DNA from: Geodermatophilus africanus
Lineage (GTDB): Bacteria > Actinomycetota > Actinomycetes > Mycobacteriales > Geodermatophilaceae
DNA length: 64,000 bases
NCBI RefSeq assembly: GCF_900107105.1
Contig: NZ_FNOT01000012.1
Span: 1-64,000 of the forward strand
Reading direction: 5' to 3'
Part shown: one piece after another, positions 41,541 through 51,348 of the stretch
Layout: every line of letters starts with the position of its first letter
Numbering within the stretch: the stretch's first letter is position 1
Notes under the pieces: model-generated
Told to the model about the DNA's origin: nothing
What the model saw: the letters and a program-made list of their open reading frames with translations, nothing else
Database searches by the model: none
Made by a program: the position numbers and the translations under genes

Positions 41541-42731
41541 GTGCCCCACGCCGCCCCCGTCGTCGACCGCGCGGCTCCGCCGGCCCCTGGCTCGGTGAGG
41601 GCCGCGGTCGCCCACCCGGTCGCGACCCTCCGGTGGCTGTGGCCGGCCTACGTCACGCCGGGCCGCCCCGGCCGCCCGACGACCCAGCAGGAGCTGCGCT
41701 GGATCTACACGGCCTGGCTGGGCGCCTTCCTGCTGAAGATGCTCGGCTCGTCGTGGGACGTCTCCTGGCACTTCCGGTGGCTGCGCGACGACCTCGCCCC
41801 GCCGCACCTGCTCAACTCCGCGGGCACCGTCGTCGTCGTCGCGCTCGTCCTCTTCTCCAGCTACACCGGCTACGGCGTCGACCGCCGGGCGCTGCGGCTG
41901 ATGCAGGTGGGCACTGCGCTGTTCCTGGTCGCCGTCCCGGTCGACATCGTCAACCACCGGCTCAACGGGCTGGACATCACCAGCTGGAGCCCCAGCCACG
42001 CGCTGCTGTACATCGGGACGGCCGTGATGCTGGCGGGGGCGCTGCGCGGCTGGTGGCTGTACGCCGCGCCCGGCCGGGTGCGGGACGCCGTCGCGCTGGG
42101 CCTGTGGCTGTTCTTCGCGGAGAACGTGCTGTTCCCCAACCAGCACCAGGAGTACGGCGTCCTCTCGTTGCGGGCCTACGAGGCCGGCCGGACGACGGCC
42201 GAGCCGCAGCTGCTGGACTTCGCCGTCGCCCAGGCGCAGAGCCCGACGTCGTTCATGCTGCCGGTGCCGGCGTGGGTGCACCCGGCCTGGCTGCTGTGCG
42301 CCGGGCTTGTGACGCTCGTCGTCGTCCGGCGGGTCACCGGCCTGCGCTGGGCGGCCACGACGGTCGCGGCCGTCTACCTGGCCTACCGCGCCGCGATGTG
42401 GCTGGGCCTGGTGGCGATCGGCTTCCCGCCCTCGGTGCTGCCGCTGGCGCTGCTCGCCGGCGCGGTCGCCGTCGACCTCGCCGGAACCTGCCGGCTGCCC
42501 GGCTGGCTGGCCGGCCCGCTGCTCGCCGGGGTCACCTACCTGGCCGGCGCGGGGCTCGACGCGGTCGGCGCCCTGCCCCCGTGGGACTGGCGCCCGGAGG
42601 TCGTCGTCGCCACGGCGCTGGTGGCCACCCTGCTGTGGGCGCTGCTCGACGCGGTGGCCCGGAGCCGGTCGCTGGCCGCCTGGTGCGTGCCGCTCGACGA
42701 GCACGGGGAGCACGGCGCGCCGACCCGCTGA
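41541..42731 (+). CDS. Uncharacterised polytopic membrane protein
   Basis: The 396-residue protein has about nine to ten membrane helices. Distinct blocks are [40 protein letters not shown] and [20 protein letters not shown]. The conserved-looking His residues (SWHFRW, NHRLNG, PSHALL) might bind a metal or a cofactor in the membrane. I do not recognise the family. It is transcribed away from orn with a GTG start at 41541. Confidence 0.75.
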   Translation: MPHAAPVVDRAAPPAPGSVRAAVAHPVATLRWLWPAYVTPGRPGRPTTQQELRWIYTAWLGAFLLKMLGSSWDVSWHFRWLRDDLAPPHLLNSAGTVVVVALVLFSSYTGYGVDRRALRLMQVGTALFLVAVPVDIVNHRLNGLDITSWSPSHALLYIGTAVMLAGALRGWWLYAAPGRVRDAVALGLWLFFAENVLFPNQHQEYGVLSLRAYEAGRTTAEPQLLDFAVAQAQSPTSFMLPVPAWVHPAWLLCAGLVTLVVVRRVTGLRWAATTVAAVYLAYRAAMWLGLVAIGFPPSVLPLALLAGAVAVDLAGTCRLPGWLAGPLLAGVTYLAGAGLDAVGALPPWDWRPEVVVATALVATLLWALLDAVARSRSLAAWCVPLDEHGEHGAPTR

Positions 42732-42839
42732 GCGTCCCGGACCGGCCCGTCACATGACGTAGCGTCGAGGCAGCCCCTCCCGGTGACCGCGCGACGACGC
42801 CGTCCCACCGGCCCTGCTCCCCGCCCCCGGAGGACCGAC

Positions 42840-44723
42840 GTGCTCGCCCTGACCCCCCGGCCGCTGCAGACGGCGGGGGAGCGTGCGCTCTTCGCCGAAC
42901 TGACCCGCTGGGACACCGGCGGCGCGGTCCGGGGTGCGGTCATGGCCTCCCTGCCGGTCCTCGACGGGCCGGTGGGCCGCCGGATCTCCGACGCGGTGCT
43001 CTTCGTGCCGGAGGGGCTGGCCGTCGTCCGCATCGCTGAGGTGCCCCGGCAGCGTGGCGTGGTCACCGCGCTGCCCGAGGGCTCGTGGACGGTCGGCCCC
43101 GAGGCCGGCCGCCCGGGCGAGGTGCTGCAGCTCTCCGGCGGCGGGTCCACCCCCCTGGACGGGCTGATGCGTGCCGGCATGGACACCGCCGTGCGGCTGC
43201 GCCGCGCAGGCCTCGAGCCCGGCCGGATCGCCCGCCTCACCGTGCTGGTCGGCGACCTCACCGGCCTGGTGCCCGCGGACGGCGACCTCGGCGAGGGTGA
43301 CCAGGTCGCGCTGCTCGAGCCCCGCTCGCTGCTGCTGGGCATCGCCCGCTCGTCGCGCTACACCGGCGTGGCCAACCCCCGGCTGTGGACGACGGCCGAC
43401 GTGCGCGCCGCGCTCGAGGCGCTCGAGCTCGACGGCCGGGTGCCCACCACCCAGGAGCTCAACGGCGAGGGCTTCCCGTACTCGCCCTACGTGCTCCGCA
43501 CGCCCGAGCTGCTCGCCCCCGCCGCGATGGCGGCGGCGGTGTCGGGCGCCGAGCACCCGGTCCCGCCGGCGCCGCGCCACCCGGCACCGCACGCCGCCGC
43601 GCCGGAGCCCCCGCGCCCGCTGGTCGACCCCGCGGCGGCCGCGGCCGTGGCCGCCGCCGCGATCCGCGCGGACGAGGCGGCTGCCCGTGCCGCCGCCCCG
43701 GCCTGCACGCGCGCCCAGGACCTCGCCGTGGCGCCCGCGATCCCGGCGCCGGCCGCCGTGCCGTCCGGGGTCTCCGCGCCCCCCGTGCCGGCCGCCGTGC
43801 CGTCCGGGGCCTCCGCGCCCCCCGCGCCGGTGCCGGCCGCACGGGACACCCTGGTCGGGCCCACGGTCGGCCTCCGCGAGGAGTCCGGCGGCCTGGGCGG
43901 GTTGTTCGCCGCCGCCGAGCCGGATCCCCCTCAGTCGGTCGCCGTCGCGCCGGTCGCCGTCCCGCCGGTCGCCGTCGCGCCGGTCGCTCCCGAGCCGGCC
44001 GCCGCGTCGCCGGTCCACGTCGAGCCCCGCCCCGCCCCCTCCGCTGCCCGGTCCACCGGTGTCCCGCTCGTGGGACCGCGCCGGCGCTCGTGGCGGCGGA
44101 CAGCGCTGCTGGCGGCGGTGGGCCTGCTGCTCGTCGTCCTCCTCGTGGTGGGCCTGACCTCGCTGTCCGGTGGCGACGACGGGGCGGCCGCCGACGCCTC
44201 GCCGGCCGGCGACGGGCAGGCCGTGGCCCTCGCCGACGCCGCGACGGGGCCGCAGCCCGGGCAGATCGAGACGGTGGACGGCCGCACCTTCGTCGCCCAG
44301 CGGGTCCAGACCGACCCCACCTGTGTCGGGAACAGCTACGGCGCGGTGGCGGACTTCTTCACCGCCACCGACTGCGCCGGTCTGGCGCGGGCGCTGTACT
44401 CGACCGAGGTCGGCGGCCGGCCGGTCGTCGTCTCGGTGTCGGTGGCCGACATGGGCGGAGCCGACGGGGCCCGGGCGCTGCGCACGCTCGCCGACCAGAA
44501 CGGCAGCGGCAACGTGAGCGACCTGCTGCGCGAGGGCGTCCGCTACCCGGGTGGCCCCGAGCGGCTCTCCGGTGCGCAGTACGCCAGCGCCGTCTCCGGC
44601 AGCGCCGTGACAGTCGTCGAGACCGCCTGGGCGGGCACCGGGTCGACCGGGTCGACCGCCGACCTCGACGTCGTCGCCTCGAACGCGCTGGTGCTGCCGA
44701 TGCCGCAGCCCACGGCCGGCTGA
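42840..44723 (+). CDS. Modular single-pass membrane protein with Pro/Ala repeat linker
   Basis: The 627-residue protein has four parts: an N-terminal cytoplasmic domain (about 1-220; LFAELTRWDTGGAVRGAVMA, SDAVLFVPEGLAVVRIAEV, ALEALELDGRVPTTQELNG), a Pro/Ala-rich linker with repeats (about 225-410), one membrane helix (TALLAAVGLLLVVLLVVGLT at about 420-440) and an outside domain (VDGRTFVAQRVQTDPTCVGN, ALYSTEVGGRPVVVSVSVAD). The GTG at 42840 follows CGGAGGACCGAC; an earlier GTG at 42783 is less likely. Nothing suggests catalysis. It may link a cytoplasmic nucleotide- or protein-binding part to the cell surface. Confidence 0.7.
   Translation: MLALTPRPLQTAGERALFAELTRWDTGGAVRGAVMASLPVLDGPVGRRISDAVLFVPEGLAVVRIAEVPRQRGVVTALPEGSWTVGPEAGRPGEVLQLSGGGSTPLDGLMRAGMDTAVRLRRAGLEPGRIARLTVLVGDLTGLVPADGDLGEGDQVALLEPRSLLLGIARSSRYTGVANPRLWTTADVRAALEALELDGRVPTTQELNGEGFPYSPYVLRTPELLAPAAMAAAVSGAEHPVPPAPRHPAPHAAAPEPPRPLVDPAAAAAVAAAAIRADEAAARAAAPACTRAQDLAVAPAIPAPAAVPSGVSAPPVPAAVPSGASAPPAPVPAARDTLVGPTVGLREESGGLGGLFAAAEPDPPQSVAVAPVAVPPVAVAPVAPEPAAASPVHVEPRPAPSAARSTGVPLVGPRRRSWRRTALLAAVGLLLVVLLVVGLTSLSGGDDGAAADASPAGDGQAVALADAATGPQPGQIETVDGRTFVAQRVQTDPTCVGNSYGAVADFFTATDCAGLARALYSTEVGGRPVVVSVSVADMGGADGARALRTLADQNGSGNVSDLLREGVRYPGGPERLSGAQYASAVSGSAVTVVETAWAGTGSTGSTADLDVVASNALVLPMPQPTAG
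43749..43826 (+). repeat. Two tandem 39-bp repeats in the linker
   Basis: Two nearly identical 39-base units encode PAAVPSGVSAPPV and PAAVPSGASAPPA, followed by a partial third. A second, 15-base repeat farther on (about 43936-43990) encodes VAVAPVAVPPVAVAPVAP. Slippage in such sequence can vary linker length. Confidence 0.8.
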
Positions 44724-44760
44724 TCGGCGACCTCCGCGACGATCAGCTGAGCTGACCGTT

Positions 44761-44800
44761 GCGGGTCCTGGCTCACGCCCAGTGGTGAGCCAGGACCCGC
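44761..44800. terminator. 16-bp stem-loop between convergent genes
   Basis: Bases 44761-44776 are exactly complementary to 44785-44800 with an eight-base loop. It lies between the stop at 44723 (plus) and the TetR gene end at 44833 (minus) and can serve both. Confidence 0.75.
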
Positions 44801-44832
44801 GATGACCAGCTCACCTGATCATCGGGGACGGC

Positions 44833-45426
44833 TCACGCGGTCGCGGCGGCCTCGGCCATGGCGGCGAGCAGCGCGGCCGTCCGTCGGCGGGGCAGCCGGC
44901 CGGCGCTGTGCGGGGTCGAGTTGACCAGCCCGAACACGGCGTGCGCGCGCACCCGGTTCGTGGCGGCGTCGGACTCCGGGTGCACCCGCCCCAGGACGTC
45001 GACCCACACCTCGACGTACCGGCGCTGCAGCCGGCGCACCTGCGCGGCCTCCTCGGCGGACAGCGAGCCGAGGTCGCGGTCGTGCACGGTGATCAGCGCG
45101 GGGTTGTCCAGCGCGAAGTCGACCTGGAAGGCGATGAGTGTGCGCAGCTGGGCCATCGGGTCGTCCCCGGTGGCGGCCACGCGGGAGGTGCCGCCCTCCA
45201 GCAGCCGCTCGCTGATGCGCAGCAGCATCTCGGCCAGCATCGCGTCCTTGCTGGCGAAGTGCCGGTAGATCGCCGGGCCGGTCACGCCGACCGCGGCGCC
45301 GACGTCGTCCACCCCCACAGCCCGCGAGCCGCGCTCGGCGAACAGCTGCGCGGCGGCCCGCAGGATCTGCTCGCGGCGCGACGGCCGGGCCGCGTCCGCG
45401 TGCAGCGCGGTGTTGGTGTCCGTCAC
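44833..45426 (-). CDS. TetR-family regulator of the acyl-CoA carboxylase locus
   Basis: The 197-residue protein has a TetR_N helix-turn-helix (REQILRAAAQLFAERGSRAV, VDDVGAAVGVTGPAIYRHFA) and a ligand-binding domain of the usual size. It diverges from the carboxylase gene across a 57-base region with two operator-like repeats. By analogy with regulators of branched-chain or fatty acid breakdown it may respond to an acyl-CoA. Confidence 0.88.
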   Translation of the reverse strand: MTDTNTALHADAARPSRREQILRAAAQLFAERGSRAVGVDDVGAAVGVTGPAIYRHFASKDAMLAEMLLRISERLLEGGTSRVAATGDDPMAQLRTLIAFQVDFALDNPALITVHDRDLGSLSAEEAAQVRRLQRRYVEVWVDVLGRVHPESDAATNRVRAHAVFGLVNSTPHSAGRLPRRRTAALLAAMAEAAATA

Positions 45427-45429
45427 GGC

Positions 45430-45480
45430 GGGGATGTTAACGGTCGTTGACCCCGTTCGTGAACCACCGTTAACATCCCC
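45430..45480. promoter_or_regulatory. Double TetR operator between divergent genes
   Basis: Two 16-base sites, GTTAACGGTCGTTGAC at 45436-45451 and GTTAACGGTGGTTCAC (reverse strand of 45459-45474), agree at 14 of 16 positions. They lie inside a 15-bp perfect inverted repeat (45430-45444 with 45466-45480) that covers the start regions of both genes. A regulator bound here would block both promoters. Confidence 0.7.
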
Positions 45481-45483
45481 GCC

Positions 45484-47097
45484 GTGGACGCCCCCGTGCT
45501 GGCCGGCAGGCCGACGACCGACGGCGCGGCCGCCGCGCGCAACGCCGAGGCCCACGCCGCGCTCGCCACCGACCTGGCGGCGCAGCTGCGCCGGGTCGCC
45601 GAGGGCGGCGGTGAGCGGGCCCGCGAGCGGCACACCGCGCGGGGCAAGCTGCTGCCGCGCGAGCGGGTCGACGCGCTGCTCGACCCGGGCAGCCCGTTCC
45701 TCGAGCTCTCGCCGCTGGCCGCGCACGGCATGTACGGCGGCGAGGCGCCGGCCGCCGGGATCATCACCGGCATCGGCCGGGTCGCCGGCCGCGAGGTCGT
45801 CGTCGTCGCCAACGACGCGACCGTCAAGGGCGGCACCTACTACCCGATGACGGTGAAGAAGCACCTGCGGGCGCAGGAGGTGGCGCTGCACAACCGGCTG
45901 CCCTGCGTCTACCTGGTCGACTCCGGCGGCGCCTTCCTGCCGATGCAGGACGAGGTCTTCCCCGACCGCGAGCACTTCGGCCGGATCTTCTACAACCAGG
46001 CCACCATGTCGAAGGCCGGCATCCCGCAGATCGCCGCCGTCCTCGGCTCGTGCACCGCCGGCGGGGCCTACGTGCCGGCGATGAGCGACGAGGCGGTCAT
46101 CGTCCGCGAGCAGGGCACGATCTTCCTCGGCGGCCCGCCGCTGGTCCGGGCGGCGACCGGCGAGGTCGTGACAGCCGAGGAGCTCGGCGGGGGAGACCTG
46201 CACAGCCGGGTCAGCGGGGTCACCGACCACCTGGCCGAGGACGACGCGCACGCGCTGCAACTGGTCCGCCAGATCGTCGGCACCCTCGGCCCGCGCGCGC
46301 CCCGGCCGTGGGACGTCGAACCGGTCGAGGAGCCGCTGCACCCGCCGGAGTCGGTCTACGACGTGGTGCCGCCCGACCCGCGCACGCCCTACGACGTCCG
46401 CGAGGTCATCGCCCGGCTGGTCGACGGCAGCCGCTTCGCCGAGTTCAAGCCGCTGTACGGGCAGACGCTGGTCACCGGCTTCGCCCGCCTGCACGGCCAC
46501 CCGGTCGGCATCGTCGCCAACAACGGCGTGCTGTTCGCCGAGTCCGCGCTCAAGGGCGCGCACTTCATCGAGCTATGCGACCGGCGCAGCACCCCGCTGC
46601 TGTTCCTGCAGAACATCTCCGGGTTCATGGTCGGCCGCGACTACGAGGCCGGTGGCATCGCCAAGCACGGCGCCAAGATGGTCACCGCCGTCGCCTGCGC
46701 CCGCGTCCCCAAGCTGACCGTCGTCGTCGGCGGCTCGTTCGGCGCCGGCAACTACTCGATGTGCGGCCGGGCCTACTCGCCCCGGTTCCTGTTCACCTGG
46801 CCCAACTCCCGCATCTCGGTCATGGGTGGGGAGCAGGCCGCCTCGGTGCTCGCCCAGGTGCGCCGCGACGGCCTCGAGGCCCGCGGCGAGGAGTGGCCGG
46901 CCGAGGACGAGGAGGCGTTCAAGAAGCCGATCCGCGACCAGTACGAGACCCAGGGCCACCCGTACTACGCGACCGCCCGGCTGTGGGACGACGGCGTCCT
47001 CGACCCCGCCCGGACCCGCACCGTCCTCGGTCTGGCCCTGTCCGCCTGCGCGAATGCCCCGTTGGAGGAGGTTGGCTATGGCGTCTTCCGGATGTAG
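45484..47097 (+). CDS. Acyl-CoA carboxylase beta subunit (methylcrotonyl-CoA carboxylase type)
   Basis: The 537-residue carboxyltransferase has both crotonase-like halves: [40 protein letters not shown] and [16 protein letters not shown] in the first, and [20 protein letters not shown] with [20 protein letters not shown] and [12 protein letters not shown] in the second. This is closer to methylcrotonyl- and geranyl-CoA carboxylases than to AccD proper. With the biotin carboxylase and acyl-CoA dehydrogenase it suggests leucine or isoprenoid breakdown. The GTG follows the operator directly with no ribosome site, so translation is probably leaderless. Confidence 0.92.
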   Translation: MDAPVLAGRPTTDGAAAARNAEAHAALATDLAAQLRRVAEGGGERARERHTARGKLLPRERVDALLDPGSPFLELSPLAAHGMYGGEAPAAGIITGIGRVAGREVVVVANDATVKGGTYYPMTVKKHLRAQEVALHNRLPCVYLVDSGGAFLPMQDEVFPDREHFGRIFYNQATMSKAGIPQIAAVLGSCTAGGAYVPAMSDEAVIVREQGTIFLGGPPLVRAATGEVVTAEELGGGDLHSRVSGVTDHLAEDDAHALQLVRQIVGTLGPRAPRPWDVEPVEEPLHPPESVYDVVPPDPRTPYDVREVIARLVDGSRFAEFKPLYGQTLVTGFARLHGHPVGIVANNGVLFAESALKGAHFIELCDRRSTPLLFLQNISGFMVGRDYEAGGIAKHGAKMVTAVACARVPKLTVVVGGSFGAGNYSMCGRAYSPRFLFTWPNSRISVMGGEQAASVLAQVRRDGLEARGEEWPAEDEEAFKKPIRDQYETQGHPYYATARLWDDGVLDPARTRTVLGLALSACANAPLEEVGYGVFRM

Positions 47098-47101
47098 CCG
47101 C

Positions 47102-47626
47102 TCACGCCCCCGCGACCGGTGGCGCCGTGGGGTCGGCGGCCTCGGCGGTGACCTCGCGGAGCACGTAGTCCTCGATCGTCTCGAGGTCGTGGGTGGAGCG
47201 CTTCACGATGGTGAGCAGGTCGCTCATCTTGCTGACCTCCTCGATCTGCTCCTTGATGAACCACTGCATGAACTGGTCCGAGGCGAAGTCGCTCTCCCGC
47301 CGCGCGACGCCGATCAGCGCGTTGATCTGCTCGGTGACCCGCTTCTCCTGCTCCAGGGCCAGGGCCACGGGGGCGACGACGTCGGCGAACTCGTTGACCG
47401 GGGCGGGGATGCCCGGGATGCGCACGGGCGCGTCGGAGTCCAGCAGGTACTTGACCATCATCATCGCGTGCTCGCGCTCCTCGAGCGCCTGGTCGAAGAA
47501 GAGCTGCGCCGTCCGCGGCATGGTCAGCTCGTCGAAGTAGACGGCGCACGCCACGTACTGCTGGTGGGCGGCGAACTCGTTGCCGATCTGCGTGTTCAGC
47601 AGCTCGACGAAGGCAGGGGCGGCCAT
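47102..47626 (-). CDS. Ferritin-like iron storage protein
   Basis: The 174-residue non-haem ferritin has the four-helix pattern with metal ligands in NTQIGNEFAAHQQY, QALEEREHAMMMVKYL, LALEQEKRVTEQINAL and FMQWFIKEQIEEV. It oxidises and stores iron. It is transcribed against the carboxylase genes on either side, so it is probably an insertion into an ancestral operon. The ATG is at 47626. Confidence 0.92.
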   Translation of the reverse strand: MAAPAFVELLNTQIGNEFAAHQQYVACAVYFDELTMPRTAQLFFDQALEEREHAMMMVKYLLDSDAPVRIPGIPAPVNEFADVVAPVALALEQEKRVTEQINALIGVARRESDFASDQFMQWFIKEQIEEVSKMSDLLTIVKRSTHDLETIEDYVLREVTAEAADPTAPPVAGA

Positions 47627-47702
47627 CGGGTCTCCCGGACGTGTGAGGTGGCGTTCACCGGACGCTATCCGGTGACACGCCGGTGCCCGTGGACCGCCCA
47701 AG

Positions 47703-47720
47703 AAGGCGAGGCTAACCTCA
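47703..47720. promoter_or_regulatory. Possible IdeR/DtxR iron box
   Basis: AAGGCGAGGCTAACCTCA matches 14 of 18 positions of the iron-box core TAGGTTAGGCTAACCTAA. It lies 77 bases before the ferritin start and just before the small gene at 47725. IdeR activates ferritin in mycobacteria, so the place makes sense. Confidence 0.5.
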
Positions 47721-47724
47721 CCGC

Positions 47725-47910
47725 GTGGCCAAGTCCGGGCGCATGCCGAAGAAGAAGTGCTGCGAGGACAAGCCGCGCTGCAAGCGGTGCCCCCTGCGCG
47801 CCCTCGCCGAGGGGACGCTGCCGCCGGGCTACACGGTCAAGAAGCGCCGCCTGGTCAAGCTGGACAAGGCCGGCAAGGTGCTCGCGAAGAGCACCCGCAA
47901 GGCGGCCTGA
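47725..47910 (+). CDS. Small Cys-rich basic protein
   Basis: The 61-residue protein contains KKKCCEDKPRCKRCPLRAL with four cysteines, and a basic C-terminal half (KKRRLVKLDKAGKVLAKSTR). I know similar short proteins from actinobacteria, of unknown function. The cysteines could bind zinc or a cluster. The GTG start lies five bases after the possible iron box. Confidence 0.75.
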   Translation: MAKSGRMPKKKCCEDKPRCKRCPLRALAEGTLPPGYTVKKRRLVKLDKAGKVLAKSTRKAA

Positions 47911-47938
47911 CCGCACCCCCGGCGGGGGGTGTTGAGCC

Positions 47939-49939
47939 GTGTTCGACACCGTCCTGGTCGCCAACCGCGGCGAGATCTCCGTCCGGGTGGTCCGCACGCT
48001 GCGGGCGATGGGCATCCGCTCGGTCGCCGTGTACAGCGCGGCGGACGCCGGCGCGCGGCACGTCCGCGAGGCCGACGTCGCCGTCCCGATCGGTCCGTCG
48101 CCCGCGGCGCAGAGCTACCTGTCGATCGAGCGGGTGCTCGACGCCGCTGCCCGCACCGGCGCCCAGGCGGTGCACCCCGGCTACGGCTTCCTGTCGGAGA
48201 ACGTCGAGTTCGCCCGCGCCTGCGAGAAGGCCGGGGTCGTCTTCATCGGCCCGCCGGTGGCCGCGATCGAGGCCATGGGCGACAAGATCCGCGCCAAGCA
48301 GACGGTGATGGCCGCCGGCGTCCCCGTCGTCCCCGGGCGGACCGAGCCGGGCATGTCGGACGACGAGGTCGCGGCGGCCGCGGTCGAGGTCGGCTTCCCC
48401 GTGCTGCTCAAACCCAGCGCGGGCGGCGGCGGCAAGGGCATGCGGGTGGTGCGGGCCGAGGCCGAGCTGCGCGACGCGATCGCGGCCGCCCGGCGCGAGG
48501 CCCGCGGCTCCTTCGGCGACGACACCCTGCTCGTCGAGCGCTACGTCGGCTCCGCGCGGCACGTCGAGGTGCAGGTGCTCGGCGACGCGCACGGCACCGT
48601 CGTCCACCTCGGCGAGCGGGAGTGCAGCCTGCAGCGCCGGCACCAGAAGGTCATCGAGGAGGCGCCGTCCCCGCTGCTGGACGCCCCCACCCGCGCCGCG
48701 ATGGGCACCGCTGCCGTGGAGGCCGCCCGGGCCGTGGGCTACACCGGCGCCGGCACCGTGGAGTTCATCGTCGACGCCGAGCGGCCGACCGACTTCTTCT
48801 TCCTCGAGATGAACACCCGGCTGCAGGTCGAGCACCCGGTCACCGAGCTGGTCACCGGCCTGGACCTGGTCGAGCTGCAGGTGCGGGTCGCCGCGGGGCA
48901 GCCGTTGCCGTTCACCCAGGACGACGTCCGCCTCGACGGGCACGCCATCGAGGCACGGCTCTACGCCGAGGACCCGGCCCGCGGCTTCCTCCCGCAGACC
49001 GGCACCGTGCTCGGCCTGCGCGAGCCGGCCGGGCCGGGGGTGCGCCTGGACAGCTCGCTGGCCGTGGGTTCGGTCGTCGGCACGGACTACGACCCGATGC
49101 TGGCCAAGGTGGTCGCCTGGGGCCCGGACCGGGACACCGCCCGCGCCCGCCTGGTCGGCGCGCTCGGGCACACCGCCGTCCTCGGGGTGCCGACCAACAC
49201 CGCGTTCCTCCGGGCCCTGCTCACCGACCCCGACGTGGTCGCCGGGCGGCTCGACACCGGGCTCATCGAGCGCCGCGGCGACGCGCTGACCGCCGCCGAG
49301 CCGGTGCCGCCGTCCGCGTACGCGGCCGCCGCGCTGTACGAGCTGCTCGAGGACGAGCCGACCGGTCCGGTCGTCGACCGCTGGGACGTCCCCGACGGCT
49401 GGCGGCTGGGCGAGCCGGCCTGGACGGTGCGCCGGCTGCAGGCCGCCGGCGGTGACCCGGTGACCGTGCGGGTGCGGGGCCGGGCGGCCGACGCCGAGAT
49501 CCGGGTCGGGGACGTCGACCCGGTGCGCGCCTCGGCGTCGAGGGACGGCGACGAGCTGACCGTGACCCTCGGCGGCGTCACCGCGCGGTACGCCGTCGTC
49601 CACTCCGGCGGGGAGCTGTGGCTGGCCGCCGACGGCCGGGTGACCGCGCTGCGCGAGCACGAGCGGCTGCACGCCGCCGCCGAGGGCGCGGCCGGGGACG
49701 GCGCCGTCACCGCACCCATGCCCGGGACGGTGACGCTGGTGCAGGCCGCGGTCGGCGACCGGGTCGAGGCCGGGGCGCCGCTGCTGGTGGTCGAGGCGAT
49801 GAAGATGGAGCACGTGCTGACCGCACCCCTCGCGGGGACGGTCACCGAGCTCGGCGTGACGGCCGGCCAACAGGTCCGGCTCGACGAGCGGGTGGCCGTG
49901 GTGATCCCACCGGCCACCTCCCCTGAGCAGGAGACGTGA
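47939..49939 (+). CDS. Biotin carboxylase/biotin carrier fusion (acyl-CoA carboxylase alpha)
   Basis: The 666-residue protein has the biotin carboxylase domains ([23 protein letters not shown]-binding [31 protein letters not shown]), a middle linking domain, and a C-terminal biotin carrier with EAMKMEH, where Lys622 carries biotin. It supplies the carboxyl group to the beta subunit at 45484. The acyl-CoA dehydrogenase overlaps its stop. Confidence 0.95.
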   Translation: MFDTVLVANRGEISVRVVRTLRAMGIRSVAVYSAADAGARHVREADVAVPIGPSPAAQSYLSIERVLDAAARTGAQAVHPGYGFLSENVEFARACEKAGVVFIGPPVAAIEAMGDKIRAKQTVMAAGVPVVPGRTEPGMSDDEVAAAAVEVGFPVLLKPSAGGGGKGMRVVRAEAELRDAIAAARREARGSFGDDTLLVERYVGSARHVEVQVLGDAHGTVVHLGERECSLQRRHQKVIEEAPSPLLDAPTRAAMGTAAVEAARAVGYTGAGTVEFIVDAERPTDFFFLEMNTRLQVEHPVTELVTGLDLVELQVRVAAGQPLPFTQDDVRLDGHAIEARLYAEDPARGFLPQTGTVLGLREPAGPGVRLDSSLAVGSVVGTDYDPMLAKVVAWGPDRDTARARLVGALGHTAVLGVPTNTAFLRALLTDPDVVAGRLDTGLIERRGDALTAAEPVPPSAYAAAALYELLEDEPTGPVVDRWDVPDGWRLGEPAWTVRRLQAAGGDPVTVRVRGRAADAEIRVGDVDPVRASASRDGDELTVTLGGVTARYAVVHSGGELWLAADGRVTALREHERLHAAAEGAAGDGAVTAPMPGTVTLVQAAVGDRVEAGAPLLVVEAMKMEHVLTAPLAGTVTELGVTAGQQVRLDERVAVVIPPATSPEQET

Positions 49940-51093
49940 TGCTGGACTACCGGCTCGACGAGGAGACCGAGGCGCTGCGCAAGGTCGTGCGCGAGTTCTC
50001 GCACGACGTGATCGCACCGCAGATCGGCGCGTTCTACGAGGCCGACGAGTTCCCCACCGCGATCGTGCGGCAGATGGGTGAGCTGGGCCTGTTCGGCCTG
50101 CCCTTCCCCGAGGAGTACGGCGGGTCGGGCGGCACCTACTTCACCCTCTGCGTCGCGCTCGAGGAGCTGGCGCGGGTCGACTCGTCGGTGGCGATCACCC
50201 TCGAGGCCGGCGTCTCGCTGGGCGCGATGCCGATCTACCGGTTCGGCACCGAGGAGCAGAAGCAGCAGTGGCTGCCGCGGCTGTGCAGCGGCGAGGCGCT
50301 GGCCGCCTTCGGGCTGACCGAGCCCGGTGGCGGCTCGGACGCCGGCGCGACCCGCACCACCGCGCGCCTGGAGGACGGCCACTGGGTGGTCAACGGGTCG
50401 AAGGCGTTCATCACCAACTCGGGCACCGACCTGACGGAGCTGGTCACCGTCACCGCGGTCACCGGCACCCGTCCCGACGGCGGCAAGGAGATCTCGGCGA
50501 TCGCGATCCCCTCGGGGACGCCGGGCTTCAGCGTGGGAAAGCGGTACTCCAAGGTCGGCTGGAACGCCTCGGACACCCGGGAGCTCTCGTTCACCGACTG
50601 CCGGGTGCCGGCGGAGAACCTGGTGGGGGAGCACGGCCGCGGCTACGCGCAGTTCCTCTCCATCCTCGGCGAGGGTCGGATCGCGATCTCCGCGCTGGCC
50701 GTCGGGCTGGCGCAGGGGTGCGTCGACGAGTCCGTGAAGTACGCGGCGCAGCGGGAGGCGTTCGGGCAGCCGATCGGCCGCAACCAGGCGATCCAGTTCA
50801 TGATCGCCGACATGGAGGTGCGCGCCTCCACCGCGCGGCTGGCCTACTACCGGGCCGCCGAGAAGATGCTGCGCGGCGAGCCGTACGGGCGCGAGGCCTC
50901 CATCGCCAAGCTGTACAGCTCCGAGGCCGCGATGGACAACGCCCGTTACGCCACCCAGGTGCACGGCGGCTACGGGTTCATGAACGAGTTCCCGGTCGGC
51001 CGCTTCTACCGGGACGCGAAGATCCTGGAGATCGGCGAGGGCACCAGCGAGGTGCAGCGGATGCTCATCGCCCGCGACCTCGGCGTCGGCTGA
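49939..51093 (+). CDS. Acyl-CoA dehydrogenase
   Basis: The 384-residue flavoenzyme has the expected three domains: FPEEYGGSGGTYFTLCVALE, AFGLTEPGGGSDAGATRTTA (FAD contacts), QREAFGQPIGRNQAIQFMIA, and near the end ILEIGEGTSEVQRMLIARDL with the catalytic Glu of the short-chain type. It probably makes the enoyl-CoA that the carboxylase uses. The ATG overlaps the carboxylase stop (TGATG); a GTG three bases earlier is possible. Confidence 0.94.
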   Translation: MLDYRLDEETEALRKVVREFSHDVIAPQIGAFYEADEFPTAIVRQMGELGLFGLPFPEEYGGSGGTYFTLCVALEELARVDSSVAITLEAGVSLGAMPIYRFGTEEQKQQWLPRLCSGEALAAFGLTEPGGGSDAGATRTTARLEDGHWVVNGSKAFITNSGTDLTELVTVTAVTGTRPDGGKEISAIAIPSGTPGFSVGKRYSKVGWNASDTRELSFTDCRVPAENLVGEHGRGYAQFLSILGEGRIAISALAVGLAQGCVDESVKYAAQREAFGQPIGRNQAIQFMIADMEVRASTARLAYYRAAEKMLRGEPYGREASIAKLYSSEAAMDNARYATQVHGGYGFMNEFPVGRFYRDAKILEIGEGTSEVQRMLIARDLGVG

Positions 51094-51153
51094 GGAAGGA
51101 CCACCCTCCCCCACGCCTCGCAGACTCAGGCGGAGGGCCCCTGAAGGGTGGCC
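51091..51153 (+). repeat. Dispersed hairpin repeat, family Y, copy 1
   Basis: It begins at the TGA of the acyl-CoA dehydrogenase: TGAGGAAGGACCACCCT, then a conserved middle with CACGCCTCGCA, then GGGCCCCTGA and AGGGTGGCC. CCACCCT and AGGGTGG form the outer stem. Other copies are at 62797, 62864 and 63675, with a partial copy at 62769. Confidence 0.75.
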
Positions 51154-51163
51154 GCTGTCCCGT

Positions 51164-51225
51164 CGAGATCGCCGGTCCCGCACGCTCCGGACCCCGGAGC
51201 CGTGCGAGATCGGCGATCTCACCGG
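51164..51225 (-). repeat. Dispersed palindromic repeat, family X, copy 1
   Basis: It contains GAGATCGCC at one end and GGCGATCTC at the other around CCGTGCGAGATC. Its reverse complement matches 56410-56473 over about 60 bases with scattered differences. It stands directly after the Y copy. Confidence 0.65.
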
Positions 51226-51348
51226 GTCACGTCGGGAGCCGCTCGGCACCGCGCAGCGACGGGCGGTCCCGCGGCCGGTCCGAGGGCTATGGTGCGCGGG
51301 CGCCCGAGCCCAGGGCAGCCCGATTCCACGGGGACGACGGAGCCGCGC

